A stretch of DNA of 53,546 bases from Bdellovibrionales bacterium. Lineage in GTDB: Bacteria; Bdellovibrionota; UBA2428. Where the stretch lies: positions 1 through 53,546 of the forward strand of contig JAFEAR010000058.1 of the NCBI GenBank assembly GCA_018266335.1, in the 5' to 3' direction. The notes under the pieces are model-generated. The model was not told the origin of the DNA, searched no databases, and saw only the letters and a program-made list of their open reading frames with translations. A program made the translations under genes and the position numbers. This document shows positions 44,759-52,784 of this stretch, one piece after another. Within the stretch, counting starts at the first letter, position 1, and each line of letters opens with the position of its first letter.

Positions 44759-45399
44759 TGACGGCCATCACTCCCCGCAAACGTAATCCATTTTTTTGGC
44801 TCACCATCCTGGGCATCATTGCGATCCTGACCGTTATCAGCTTCTCGCGTCCCAAACCCGTCCCCCCAACGCCGATCCTCGCCACCCTGGAACCTTTTGA
44901 ACTCAAAGACCAAGACTCTCGTCCCTTTGGTCTCGCCGAGATGCAGGGTCATGTAACCGTAGCCAACTTTATCTTCACTTCCTGCGCCGACACCTGTCCG
45001 CTCCTCACCCAACAAATGGCCAAAATTCAGCGCCGAGCTGCCGAGCAAAAAATTCCCGTTCAATTGCTTTCCGTTTCTGTGGATCCGGACACCGACACAC
45101 CCGCAGTGCTTAAGGCCTACGCGCAAAAATACGGCGCCGATTTGAGCAACTGGCACTTCGTAACGGGTCCGCTCAAGGCCATCGAAAAGGTGGTCATGGC
45201 CGGCTTTCGAGTGGCGCTGGATCGACCCGCCGCGGGCGGAGATTTGTTTGACATTACTCACGGCGAACACTTCGTCGTGGTCGACAAATCCGGTCGACTC
45301 AGGGCATATAAAAAAGCCAATAATTCTCAAGACATAAGCATCATACTCGGCATCGCGCAAAGCCTCGAGAATGAAAAAGTAAATTCACAAGCAAGATAG
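44758..45399 (+). CDS. SCO1/SenC-family copper-binding thioredoxin-like protein
   Basis: A 213-residue membrane-anchored protein: an N-terminal helix (about 10-32) followed by a thioredoxin fold with the copper motif CADTC (CxxxC) in FTSCADTCPLL and the distal His in ITHGEHFVVV. SCO proteins deliver copper to or reduce the CuA site of cytochrome oxidase. No oxidase genes are in the window. No ribosome site precedes the ATG; a perfect inverted repeat ends on it. Confidence 0.92.
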   Translation: MTAITPRKRNPFFWLTILGIIAILTVISFSRPKPVPPTPILATLEPFELKDQDSRPFGLAEMQGHVTVANFIFTSCADTCPLLTQQMAKIQRRAAEQKIPVQLLSVSVDPDTDTPAVLKAYAQKYGADLSNWHFVTGPLKAIEKVVMAGFRVALDRPAAGGDLFDITHGEHFVVVDKSGRLRAYKKANNSQDISIILGIAQSLENEKVNSQAR

Positions 45400-45526
45400 T
45401 CGCCCGGCTTTGGTCTCGACACCGAATGCTGAGGCGTGTTATTTACAACCCTGTGTTTGTCCCGCGTAAGTGGCCTAGAGCATTCCGCTCGAAGATCTCT
45501 TTGCGGCCCCAGCCCCAGGAGGTCTT

Positions 45527-45910
45527 ATGGGTACTAAATTGTTTATTGGAAATCTCGCTTACTCCGCTACCGAAGAAGGGCTGAACAGCGTCTTCTCGCA
45601 AGCCGGTGGTGTTACCTCGGTCAAGATTGTTACCGATCGTGAAACCGGCCGTAGCCGTGGCTTCGCTTTCGTGGAAATGGCTAGCGAAGAAGACGCTAAC
45701 AACGCTGTCGCTAAGCTCAACGGCCACAACTTCGAAGGTCGCCCTCTCTCCGTTTCTGAAGCCCGTCCCCAAGCTCCCCGCACCGGCGGTGGTGGTGGTC
45801 GCAGCTTCGGCGGCGGCGGTGGTGGCGGATTCGGCGGCGGTGGCGGCGGCCGTGGTGGTTTCGGCGGTGGCGGCGGCGGTGGCCGTGGTCGCGGCGGCGA
45901 TCGCTACTAA
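45527..45910 (+). CDS. Glycine-rich RRM RNA-binding protein
   Basis: A 127-residue protein with one RNA-recognition motif (residues 2-80): RNP2 is KLFIGNL and RNP1 is RGFAFVEM. The last 45 residues are low-complexity Gly/Arg/Phe (GGGGR repeats), like cyanobacterial Rbp and plant glycine-rich proteins, which are often cold-induced. AGGAGGT lies 3-4 bases before the ATG. The 127-base upstream region could hold a 5' leader, but I see no clear cold-shock element. The stop TAA overlaps the convergent glycosyltransferase stop. Confidence 0.93.
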   Translation: MGTKLFIGNLAYSATEEGLNSVFSQAGGVTSVKIVTDRETGRSRGFAFVEMASEEDANNAVAKLNGHNFEGRPLSVSEARPQAPRTGGGGGRSFGGGGGGGFGGGGGGRGGFGGGGGGGRGRGGDRY

Positions 45911-47355
45911 AACCAGTAATAATTCGATGTCTGCGCGGCCCGCATCACGTGGGCCTTGTAGGCTTGCAAGGACTCTGGCGGGAGCGATTTAGAAAGCTCC
46001 TGCCAGACCGGCATTCCAGCAAAGTGTTCCTCTCCCCGGCTCATATCCCAATTCACTCGACCGTAGTGAGTATTCACAAAGTAAAGCGCCGTTAAAATCG
46101 GCATCCCCGAAGTCAACGGATCCCGAATAGCGTAGAAATTCAAAAACGCGCACCGATTCACCTGCGTCTGCAAAAAACTCGAATACAACAACGATACGAC
46201 TACCAAACCCAAGCCCAGCCGCGTCGGCCACGAACCCCGTACCCATTCCACCGTGCGCTCCAAAAACAAAACTACCGGCAAGCAAAAAACTGGCAGCACA
46301 AACAGCAAGTATCGCGGGCCATAGCACTGCTCCGCGCGCCAACTAGGAAGCAATCCAATCAGCACCAAGTAAACGGCACTCACCGCAATAATCGCGAGAG
46401 CTTCGAAGCGATGTCTGCGGGCGAAAGCGGGATAACTTACCAAGGCCAACAGCGTAAGGGGGTAGTGAATCAAAACACTAAAGTGGGCACTGAATAAAAA
46501 TCCGTACAAACTCTCCGAGAGGTCTCCGTTGAGCTTATGAATTTCCGGACGCCACTGATGATAGCCCGTTAAAAGGGGCGATCCGAATTTAAGGTAGTTC
46601 ACGAGCGCCACCACACTCACCAGAGCGACGGCCCCCACCAAGCTCAAGCGGAAAGCCCGCTGAAACGAAGTCAAATACCAGAGGCCCAAAGCGCACAGGG
46701 GCGCCATGACGACGTACGAAACTTTCGTGAGCGCTAGGCACAGAATAAAAATCCACGGCAAAAGTTCAACCGACTTACTCACGCGATCATTCGCCTGCAG
46801 CCGGTCCTTCAGCCGCAGAAAGCTATGCACGAAGGCCAGAAAAAATGTTAGCTGGAAAATTTCAGAGTTCTGGGCCCGCAAGTAATTCCATAAGTACGTG
46901 GCGTAAAAAGACAGAAGCACAAAGGTCCAACGTACCCATTCCTGTGTCGTATAGCGCCGGGCGAGTGCATACAGCAGCGCCGCCACCACCAAACTCAGAC
47001 TCAGGTTAAAGAAATTCAAATAAACGACACGCGTGGGACTGTTGCCCGCCGGCAACTCACCAGTCACAAGTTTTTCGAGCGACATGGGAATCGCAAAGAG
47101 CAGCGAACTCATCACGCCATATTTGGAGTAGTAGTGATGATCGTTTTCATTGTACGCAAAGAATTGACCGGGCTCGCCAAAGTTCTTAGCCAGTTCATCC
47201 GGAGCCGCCAGCCATCCCGTTAGAATCAGGGCTCGACTCTCTTCCCGCATCGCAATCGGATCACCCGGATAAATCTGTTTGGGCATGCACAACAGATTGA
47301 CCAGGAAGATCACACCCAACAAACAAGCCAACGACCGACCGATATATCTGCCCAT
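45907..47355 (-). CDS. Polytopic membrane protein, GT-C glycosyltransferase-like
   Basis: A 482-residue protein with about ten hydrophobic helices and a large loop after the first helix containing acidic and His residues (GDPIAMREESRAL, ENDHHYYSKYG). This layout suits GT-C enzymes that use polyprenyl-phosphate sugars, but no exact family is certain. It is divergent from the GT2 gene at 47408, 52 bases away, and belongs with the two genes there. The stop overlaps that of the RRM gene on the other strand. Confidence 0.7.
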   Translation of the reverse strand: MGRYIGRSLACLLGVIFLVNLLCMPKQIYPGDPIAMREESRALILTGWLAAPDELAKNFGEPGQFFAYNENDHHYYSKYGVMSSLLFAIPMSLEKLVTGELPAGNSPTRVVYLNFFNLSLSLVVAALLYALARRYTTQEWVRWTFVLLSFYATYLWNYLRAQNSEIFQLTFFLAFVHSFLRLKDRLQANDRVSKSVELLPWIFILCLALTKVSYVVMAPLCALGLWYLTSFQRAFRLSLVGAVALVSVVALVNYLKFGSPLLTGYHQWRPEIHKLNGDLSESLYGFLFSAHFSVLIHYPLTLLALVSYPAFARRHRFEALAIIAVSAVYLVLIGLLPSWRAEQCYGPRYLLFVLPVFCLPVVLFLERTVEWVRGSWPTRLGLGLVVVSLLYSSFLQTQVNRCAFLNFYAIRDPLTSGMPILTALYFVNTHYGRVNWDMSRGEEHFAGMPVWQELSKSLPPESLQAYKAHVMRAAQTSNYYWF

Positions 47356-47407
47356 TCTCTAGCTCCCCTTGTCTACGCCGGATTCTATTGTAGTCTGGAA
47401 TCTCTAA

Positions 47408-48145
47408 ATGCAAACTCTCTCGATCATCGTGCCCGTATATAATGAGGCGAACCACCTCGAAAAAGTCATTAAACGACTCTACGCGGCGCCCTGCCCGATT
47501 GGCCGCGAGTTCATTTTTGTTAACGACTGTTCCTCGGATGAGAGCAGTCGAATTCTTAAGCAACTCCAATCCCAATTCGGATACACCCTCCTGGAACACT
47601 CGCAAAACCAGGGCAAGGGCAGTGCCATCATTACGGGCATCGCCAAAGCTACCGGCGATTACGTCATGATCCACGATGCCGACTTTGAATACGATCCTAA
47701 CGAAATTCCTGCTCTCTTAAGGCCCCTCACCGAAGATCGGGCCGACGTGGTTTACGGCAGTCGCTTTCGGGATGGCAATTTTCAGGTTCACCGCACTTAC
47801 CACTATTTCGTGAATGCTTTTCTCACTCTACTGAGCAATTTGCTCTCGGGCGTGCGGCTAACGGATATGGAAACTTGTTATAAAATTTTTCGCCGCGACC
47901 TGCTTCAGGCCATGCGCCTGCAATCCAGGCGCTTCGGCATCGAAGTAGAGCTCACGGCCTACCTGGGCAAAATACGTGTGCGCATCTACGAATTGCCCAT
48001 TTCTTATTTTCCCCGCACGCGGTTACAGGGAAAAAAAATTAACTGGAAAGATGGCGTGGCTGCTCTATTTCACTTGGTGCGTTTTAATTGGCTAACGAAG
48101 GCCGCCGAGGCCTTTTCCAATCTGCCACCGCAGTACCGAATCTAA
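47408..48145 (+). CDS. GT2-family glycosyltransferase, polyprenyl-phosphate sugar synthase-like
   Basis: A 245-residue soluble GT-A enzyme like dolichyl-phosphate mannose or glucose synthases. Motifs: LSIIVPVYNEANHL, FVNDCSSDESS, the Gln/Asn nucleotide region NQGKGSAI, the DxD motif in HDADFEYDP, and YGSRF. It has no C-terminal helices, so it may charge a lipid carrier used by the adjacent GT-C-like membrane proteins. The next gene starts 3 bases after its stop. Confidence 0.88.
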   Translation: MQTLSIIVPVYNEANHLEKVIKRLYAAPCPIGREFIFVNDCSSDESSRILKQLQSQFGYTLLEHSQNQGKGSAIITGIAKATGDYVMIHDADFEYDPNEIPALLRPLTEDRADVVYGSRFRDGNFQVHRTYHYFVNAFLTLLSNLLSGVRLTDMETCYKIFRRDLLQAMRLQSRRFGIEVELTAYLGKIRVRIYELPISYFPRTRLQGKKINWKDGVAALFHLVRFNWLTKAAEAFSNLPPQYRI

Positions 48146-48148
48146 ACG

Positions 48149-49696
48149 ATGAAAAAATTTACGACCCCACTAATCTTTCTGATTAGTTTTCTGGTGTCGT
48201 TCTTGTGGATGAATCATTCCAGCCTTATTGCTTGGGACGATTGGGAGCACATCCTGCAGAGCCGCTGGTTAGTATCTACCTACGGCTTAACCTCGCCCCC
48301 CACCAACGATCCCTCGCTCGTTATGAAGTGGTACGCGCCCCTCTGGGAAACCATCATGGGCCTAGGCTCGTGGGTTTTCCTGGGCTTCCTTCAGGACACG
48401 ATCGGCGTGCGTCACGCCCTGACCTTCGCCCTATACCCCACCATGCTATGGCTCGCCTACCGTTGGCTAAGACAGTGCGGAGAGTCCCGCGAAACCAGCG
48501 TGCTAAGCCTTGTGCTGGTCGCCTCGATCATTCGCCTGGGCGGACATGCCGCATTTAATACCAAGGACTTTCCTTTCGCCGCCGGATTTTTCCTCGCCAC
48601 CCTTGGCACCTGGATTCTTCTCCAACGCGCACTCCGGCCTAGCACTCCGCGCCTGCGCGACTTTGCCCTGCTGGGCAGCGTATCCATTCTTCCGTATCTG
48701 CTCCGCTCACCCGTAGTTTTGCATTTCGGTTTGGTGGGCCTCACTTGCGCGTGGCAACTTTACCGCCGGTCGCAATTAAGCTGGGCGCGGCGCGCAGCGC
48801 TCATCGCCACGTTACCCCTGGCCGCGCTCGCTACGGTGATGGCGCTCTATCCGGCGATTCGTATTTTTGGCCTCACGAATTGGCTGGAGTCCTTTCAACT
48901 CTTCTCCCGCTTTCCGTGGATTGGCCCCGTCACTATTTGGGGCACAACCTATCGTTCTGATTTGCTGCCGTGGTGGTACGCGTTTAGTTGGCTGCCCGTG
49001 ATTTGCACGCCCCTGGCCTTTCTCTTGCTCATCGCGGGCCTGGCCCAAATGGGCATCCAAAAAAATCTGCGTCCTGCGCTCACACTGCGGAGCTGGATCG
49101 CACTAGTCACTCTCGGAGCCTGGGCCAGCGTGCTCATCAAACAGCCGGTGCTCTACGACGAAGAACGGCACCTGCTCTTCTTGTACCCTACGCTTTTCTT
49201 GCTCGCGGGACTCGGTTTTGCGCGCTGGAATTCGCGCACCAAACTTGGGCTCAGCTGCCTGCTAGCCGTCGGCGTTCTCTGGTCGCACGTAGAATGGGGA
49301 CGCTACGCCTATGTGTACAAAAGTGCCCTGGTGGGCGATCGCAATGCCGATCGTTTTATGGGCGACTACTGGGGCGCTTGCGTAGCGCAAGTTATGGAGT
49401 CGCTACCGGGAAAAGTTGATCCGCGTTCGGATATCGTGATCATCGGTCCGAGCGGCATTGGCCCGGTTCTCTTGGAGCGCATGAATTCGAGTCGAGTTGT
49501 GGGACGCAGTGGATTCGAGGGCTTCCACATCAAGGACCTCGATCAAGCGCACAACCCCGCAGTGCTCATCGGCATCAATCGCGCCGGCATGCTAGGTCCG
49601 GTGCAGAGCGCCATCGTGGCCGGGAAAGCCAAAGAAATCGCGCGAGTAATAATGCCACCTGACAACATCGCTTGCCTGGCCGCTTACTTCCCTTGA
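48149..49696 (+). CDS. Polytopic membrane protein, GT-C glycosyltransferase-like
   Basis: A 515-residue protein with about ten or eleven helices. After the first helix the loop holds an acidic pair (SLIAWDDWEHILQSRW) that matches the DD/DE position used in GT-C enzymes. The C-terminal ~120 residues form a soluble part. It is transcribed with the GT2 gene, and is the likely acceptor-side transferase using its lipid-linked sugar. Its TGA lies inside the -35 region of the hsp20 promoter. Confidence 0.75.
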   Translation: MKKFTTPLIFLISFLVSFLWMNHSSLIAWDDWEHILQSRWLVSTYGLTSPPTNDPSLVMKWYAPLWETIMGLGSWVFLGFLQDTIGVRHALTFALYPTMLWLAYRWLRQCGESRETSVLSLVLVASIIRLGGHAAFNTKDFPFAAGFFLATLGTWILLQRALRPSTPRLRDFALLGSVSILPYLLRSPVVLHFGLVGLTCAWQLYRRSQLSWARRAALIATLPLAALATVMALYPAIRIFGLTNWLESFQLFSRFPWIGPVTIWGTTYRSDLLPWWYAFSWLPVICTPLAFLLLIAGLAQMGIQKNLRPALTLRSWIALVTLGAWASVLIKQPVLYDEERHLLFLYPTLFLLAGLGFARWNSRTKLGLSCLLAVGVLWSHVEWGRYAYVYKSALVGDRNADRFMGDYWGACVAQVMESLPGKVDPRSDIVIIGPSGIGPVLLERMNSSRVVGRSGFEGFHIKDLDQAHNPAVLIGINRAGMLGPVQSAIVAGKAKEIARVIMPPDNIACLAAYFP

Positions 49697-49720
49697 CTTC
49701 GAAAATCCCGACTCCATGTT
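49692..49720 (+). promoter_or_regulatory. Heat-shock (sigma-32-type) promoter of hsp20
   Basis: CTTGACT (49692-49698) is followed after 13 bases by CTCCATGTT (49712-49720), close to the sigma-32 pattern CTTGAA-N13/14-CCCCATnT. The -35 part overlaps the stop codon of the upstream gene. Position just before a small heat-shock gene supports it. Confidence 0.6.
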
Positions 49721-49747
49721 TTTAATGTAACAAGGAGGCATAAAAAA

Positions 49748-50179
49748 ATGAGATACGGACTTATTCAAAGAAACGATTGGCTGCCGAACTACTTCAACGG
49801 GCATCTTGATCGGTGGTTAGATGAAGCGTTAGAGCGCACGACTAAAACAGTTTCTGCACCCGCTAATATCGAAGAGAATGACACGCACTACTTCCTAACG
49901 CTGGATGTCCCCGGATTCAGCCGGGAGAATATTCACGTCGAAGTTGTAGACGATCAACTGAAGATCTCGGGTGAGCGGAAAGTAGAAATCAAAAAGGATG
50001 AGAAGCGTCTGAGCCATCTTTCCGAGCGCAGCTTCGGTCGCTTTGAACGAACATTCCGCTTCGGCGAATTGGCCAACCTAGACCAAATCGACGCTCAGTT
50101 TCGCGATGGTGTGCTGGAAATCACGGTGCCCAAGCAAGAAGCGGCCAAACCGCGACGCATCGAAGTGAAAGTGAACTGA
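49748..50179 (+). CDS. Small heat-shock protein, Hsp20/alpha-crystallin family
   Basis: A 143-residue ATP-independent chaperone that binds unfolding proteins. The alpha-crystallin domain runs from about 36 to 130 (FLTLDVPGFSRENIHVEV, ERSFGRFERTFRFGE, and DGVLEITVPKQE). The N-terminal arm is short; the C-terminal IxI-like motif is not clear (RRIEVKVN ends it). AAGGAGG lies 9 bases before the ATG. A heat-shock-type promoter precedes it and an intrinsic terminator follows, so it is a single-gene unit. Confidence 0.95.
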   Translation: MRYGLIQRNDWLPNYFNGHLDRWLDEALERTTKTVSAPANIEENDTHYFLTLDVPGFSRENIHVEVVDDQLKISGERKVEIKKDEKRLSHLSERSFGRFERTFRFGELANLDQIDAQFRDGVLEITVPKQEAAKPRRIEVKVN

Positions 50180-50225
50180 GTAACAACTTCAAGATCTAAC
50201 GGGGTCGACTCCCCGGCCCCGAAAA

Positions 50226-50264
50226 CGGAGATGTACTCTACGGGAGTACATCTCCGTTTTTTTT
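50226..50264 (+). terminator. Intrinsic terminator after hsp20
   Basis: CGGAGATGTACTC (50226-50238) and GAGTACATCTCCG (50244-50256) are perfect 13-base arms with a 5-base loop, followed by eight T (50257-50264). This is a textbook rho-independent terminator, 46 bases after the hsp20 stop. The A-run before the stem makes it usable on the other strand also. Confidence 0.93.
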
Positions 50265-50312
50265 ATTCATCCAGCCGATGACACCTAACGGGCATCGCGT
50301 AAACTGCAGATC

Positions 50313-50717
50313 ATGAAACGTAATCTTCTGTTGTGTGCTCTCGGCATTGTTTCGTTCTCGACGCGTGCGCAAACGCCGAATGCTCCACGCGATTGTTGGC
50401 AAGAAAGCGGCGCCTACGTGATCGATGGCCAATTTCAGGTCGTCCTCGATGTGGCCCATCTTTCCGGTCAACAACTAGCAGACCTTTTAGCCAGGCTTCC
50501 TCGGCCGCCGCTAAAGGCGACTCACTACCCGATAGCATTTCTCGGCGAACACCAACTCTACGTAAACCTCGAAGCGAACGAGCCCGGGTTAAATCGCACC
50601 CAGCTAGTACGCGATGCGAATACCGCCATCGAGAATATCAAACACCTTTCCGGCGTGTCCGAAGTAACCTGCGTTCCTCCTCCCAAGGGGTTGCCCGGCG
50701 TAACGGGCAGCAACTAG
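50313..50717 (+). CDS. Small secreted hypothetical protein
   Basis: A 134-residue protein with a signal peptide (KRNLLLCALGIVSFSTRAQ). The mature form has two Cys (DCWQES and VTCVPP) that may pair. I recognise no family. It is followed after 7 bases by a TIGR02147-type gene; such pairs of a small secreted protein and a TIGR02147 protein recur in Bdellovibrio-like genomes in my recollection, but I cannot verify this. Function unknown. Confidence 0.7.
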   Translation: MKRNLLLCALGIVSFSTRAQTPNAPRDCWQESGAYVIDGQFQVVLDVAHLSGQQLADLLARLPRPPLKATHYPIAFLGEHQLYVNLEANEPGLNRTQLVRDANTAIENIKHLSGVSEVTCVPPPKGLPGVTGSN

Positions 50718-50724
50718 CCCCCTC

Positions 50725-51561
50725 ATGGACCCGGCCGCGCAAGCACTCCTAAATTCAAACCAACTGCGTGATTGCCTAAGAGAAGTCTATGCTCGCCACC
50801 GTCGGGAACATCGACATTTTAGCTATGCAGCCCTCGCCCGCCGAGCGGGGTTCGCCTCGCGCAGTTATCCTCGGGACATCCTGGCCGGAGATAAACGTAT
50901 TACAGCAAGCACGCTGGAAAAATTCCTCAAAGTTTTTCAGCTTTCAGAGGACGAGGCCAATATTCTAAGGACCCTATTGGCACTGAACAGCAGCACCTCT
51001 CACTCCGCAACTTCCATGCACCGGAAACTAACTAAGCTTCGCTCACGTCTCGCAAGTCGAAGCCAGGGCGCCGAACCCGAGCGAATGACTTCCGTCCTGG
51101 ATTCGCCCCTTTGGCCCACGCTTATTGCTGCCTTAGCGGACACCCCACAGGGATGCGATCTCGCCACCATCGCGGATCGTACGGGTCTCTCCGAGTCACA
51201 ATGTGCGACGGAACTCGAAGCGATGCTAGTGAAAAATTTGGTGCAAAGGGAGTCGCCCCGCCATTACCGCCCCACCGTGTCGCATCTTTTGCTACGCGGC
51301 TTGGGTCAAAATCAGACCTTCGCAAATTTCTTCCTCAACTCACTCGAATCAACCCGTCGAGCTCTTCCGCGGGGACTAAGCAGCGATGAGGATCTTTTTC
51401 TTGCGTCGACTATTTCCATCGACCGTGCCCGCATGAAGGATTTCAAAGCGCAACTTCGTGCGCTGCTGGAAGACTTTGTAGAAACGGTTGAGGATCCAGG
51501 AGGCGGCGAAATTGTGCAGCTGACCTGCGCTTTCCACCGCACTCCTAAATCTACGAAATAG
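50725..51561 (+). CDS. TIGR02147/DUF4423-family putative regulator
   Basis: A 278-residue soluble protein matching the TIGR02147 layout: an N-terminal helical, HTH-like part (FSYAALARRAGFASRSYPRDILAGDKRIT, then LEKFLKVFQLSEDEANIL) and a C-terminal DUF4423-like domain with winged-helix character (LSESQCATELEAMLVKNLVQ) and the ending region that includes MKDFKAQLRALLEDFVE. The family is enriched in Bdellovibrio and Fibrobacter and is thought to be regulatory; no target is known. Co-transcribed with the small secreted protein upstream. Confidence 0.82.
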   Translation: MDPAAQALLNSNQLRDCLREVYARHRREHRHFSYAALARRAGFASRSYPRDILAGDKRITASTLEKFLKVFQLSEDEANILRTLLALNSSTSHSATSMHRKLTKLRSRLASRSQGAEPERMTSVLDSPLWPTLIAALADTPQGCDLATIADRTGLSESQCATELEAMLVKNLVQRESPRHYRPTVSHLLLRGLGQNQTFANFFLNSLESTRRALPRGLSSDEDLFLASTISIDRARMKDFKAQLRALLEDFVETVEDPGGGEIVQLTCAFHRTPKSTK

Positions 51562-51573
51562 GTAGACGAGTTA

Positions 51574-52122
51574 TCAATTCCAATTGGGAATTTTATCTTC
51601 GTCGTGCACCAGTTGTAGGCGCAGGATGTCACCCAGGCGGAATTTTGCTTCTTCGCTGACCACCATTTCTCGACATTCGGGAGCCATGGGATTCATGCAC
51701 TTGCGCCGCAAGAACTCCAAAGTCAGGCTGCTATCCTCGCAAGAATGCAATTCCGACATCGTAGAGAGCAGGATTTGCCCCGTACCCACGGCGGGTGCTT
51801 TCATGGACTGCGTCCCCGGCAAACGAGTTAGCTTGAACGTCCGCTCGTCGCCGCTGAATGCATTTTCACATTCCTCGCTGAAGCGAACCCGAAAATCCGT
51901 CACCCAAGTAGCTCCCACCGCGCCATTGAGATCGTCGTAAACGACCCGAAAAACTTTGCAGCCAGGACACTTAGGCTGGCCATCTTGCGCCGATGCATAG
52001 ACAGTTACCTTGCTCTTCATGAGCCCCGAAGCCCCCTTCCCTCCGAACGTTAGATAGTCAGCAGCGCGAGCACCGCCCGCCACCAAAGCCACAAGAGCGA
52101 CGAAAAGTAATTTTGTTTTCAT
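51574..52122 (-). CDS. Secreted hypothetical protein with multiple Cys
   Basis: A 182-residue protein with a signal peptide (KTKLLFVALVALVAGGARA). The mature part has six Cys, including CPGC and a later C-x(8)-C, so disulfides or metal binding are possible. GGAGGTG lies 7 bases before ATG 52122; an upstream in-frame ATG at 52164 would hide the signal and is not used. No family recognised. Convergent with the TIGR02147 gene, 12 bases apart. Confidence 0.75.
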   Translation of the reverse strand: MKTKLLFVALVALVAGGARAADYLTFGGKGASGLMKSKVTVYASAQDGQPKCPGCKVFRVVYDDLNGAVGATWVTDFRVRFSEECENAFSGDERTFKLTRLPGTQSMKAPAVGTGQILLSTMSELHSCEDSSLTLEFLRRKCMNPMAPECREMVVSEEAKFRLGDILRLQLVHDEDKIPNWN

Positions 52123-52208
52123 AATGAACACCTCCACCACCAAGTGTCGGGCGATAGTGCACAAAGCTCAATGTGAAGGGAGCGAATCGGTACTCCGGCG
52201 GTGGACAG

Positions 52209-52766
52209 TCAGATTTTCAGCATCTCGAAGGCCAGGGCGATGAGCACCAGTCCGCCGAGCACTTCGCACTTGGAACCAAAGCGACTCGACATGGCTCGCG
52301 CCAAGTAGAGTCCCAGCAAAGTGGCACCAAAGGCCGCCAGGGCAATGACCGCGGCGTAAAGAAAAATGGGTTTATTAGAAATGCCCAGCGCCAAACCCAC
52401 GCCGAACGAGTCGATGCTAGTTACGAAGGACATAAGCATGATCTTGGCATTGCCATGAAATTCGTTGGGACTCCCTGAGGAAGGATGCGACGACTTCCGC
52501 GCAAAGGCCGAATAGACCATGCGTAACCCCACGGCCAGCAATAGCGCAAAGGCCACCCAATGATCATAACTGGCGATGTAACGAACAAAGTGGGCACCAA
52601 AGAAAAAGCCAAGCGCCGTGACGAGGCCCTCGGCCATACCCGACATGGTGGCAAATTTGAGGGCGTCAAGACGAGTGAAGGGGCGAAAGCCCATAGCTAG
52701 CGCAGCCGAAAGCGAATCGATGCTCAGTACGAGGCTAAATACGACCAACTCCAGACCGGTGTTCAA
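52209..52766 (-). CDS. mntP: MntP-like manganese efflux pump
   Basis: A 185-residue six-helix membrane protein of the MntP/YtaF family. The two repeat halves each carry the family Asp motif (LSIDSLSAALAMGF and TSIDSFGVGLALGI), which form the cation path. A short cytoplasmic loop (about 90-105, Ser/His/Pro-rich) separates the halves. The MntP riboswitch (yybP-ykoY) often precedes this gene in other bacteria; only 18 bases lie upstream here, so none is present. It is downstream of the right-edge outer-membrane protein gene on the same strand. Confidence 0.9.
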   Translation of the reverse strand: MNTGLELVVFSLVLSIDSLSAALAMGFRPFTRLDALKFATMSGMAEGLVTALGFFFGAHFVRYIASYDHWVAFALLLAVGLRMVYSAFARKSSHPSSGSPNEFHGNAKIMLMSFVTSIDSFGVGLALGISNKPIFLYAAVIALAAFGATLLGLYLARAMSSRFGSKCEVLGGLVLIALAFEMLKI

Positions 52767-52784
52767 GCGGTCTCGGATTCTGAC

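Noticed and set aside
45781..45905. GGT/GGC-rich repeat considered as a tandem repeat or CRISPR
   Set aside because: It is the coding sequence of the glycine tail of the RRM protein, with no spacers.
45606..45992. Second frame over the RRM gene with Ala/Val repeats
   Set aside because: Shifted reading of the glycine-rich repeat; the RRM frame has RNP1, RNP2 and AGGAGGT.
52767..52784. yybP-ykoY manganese riboswitch before mntP
   Set aside because: Only 18 bases separate mntP from the upstream gene, too short for the element.
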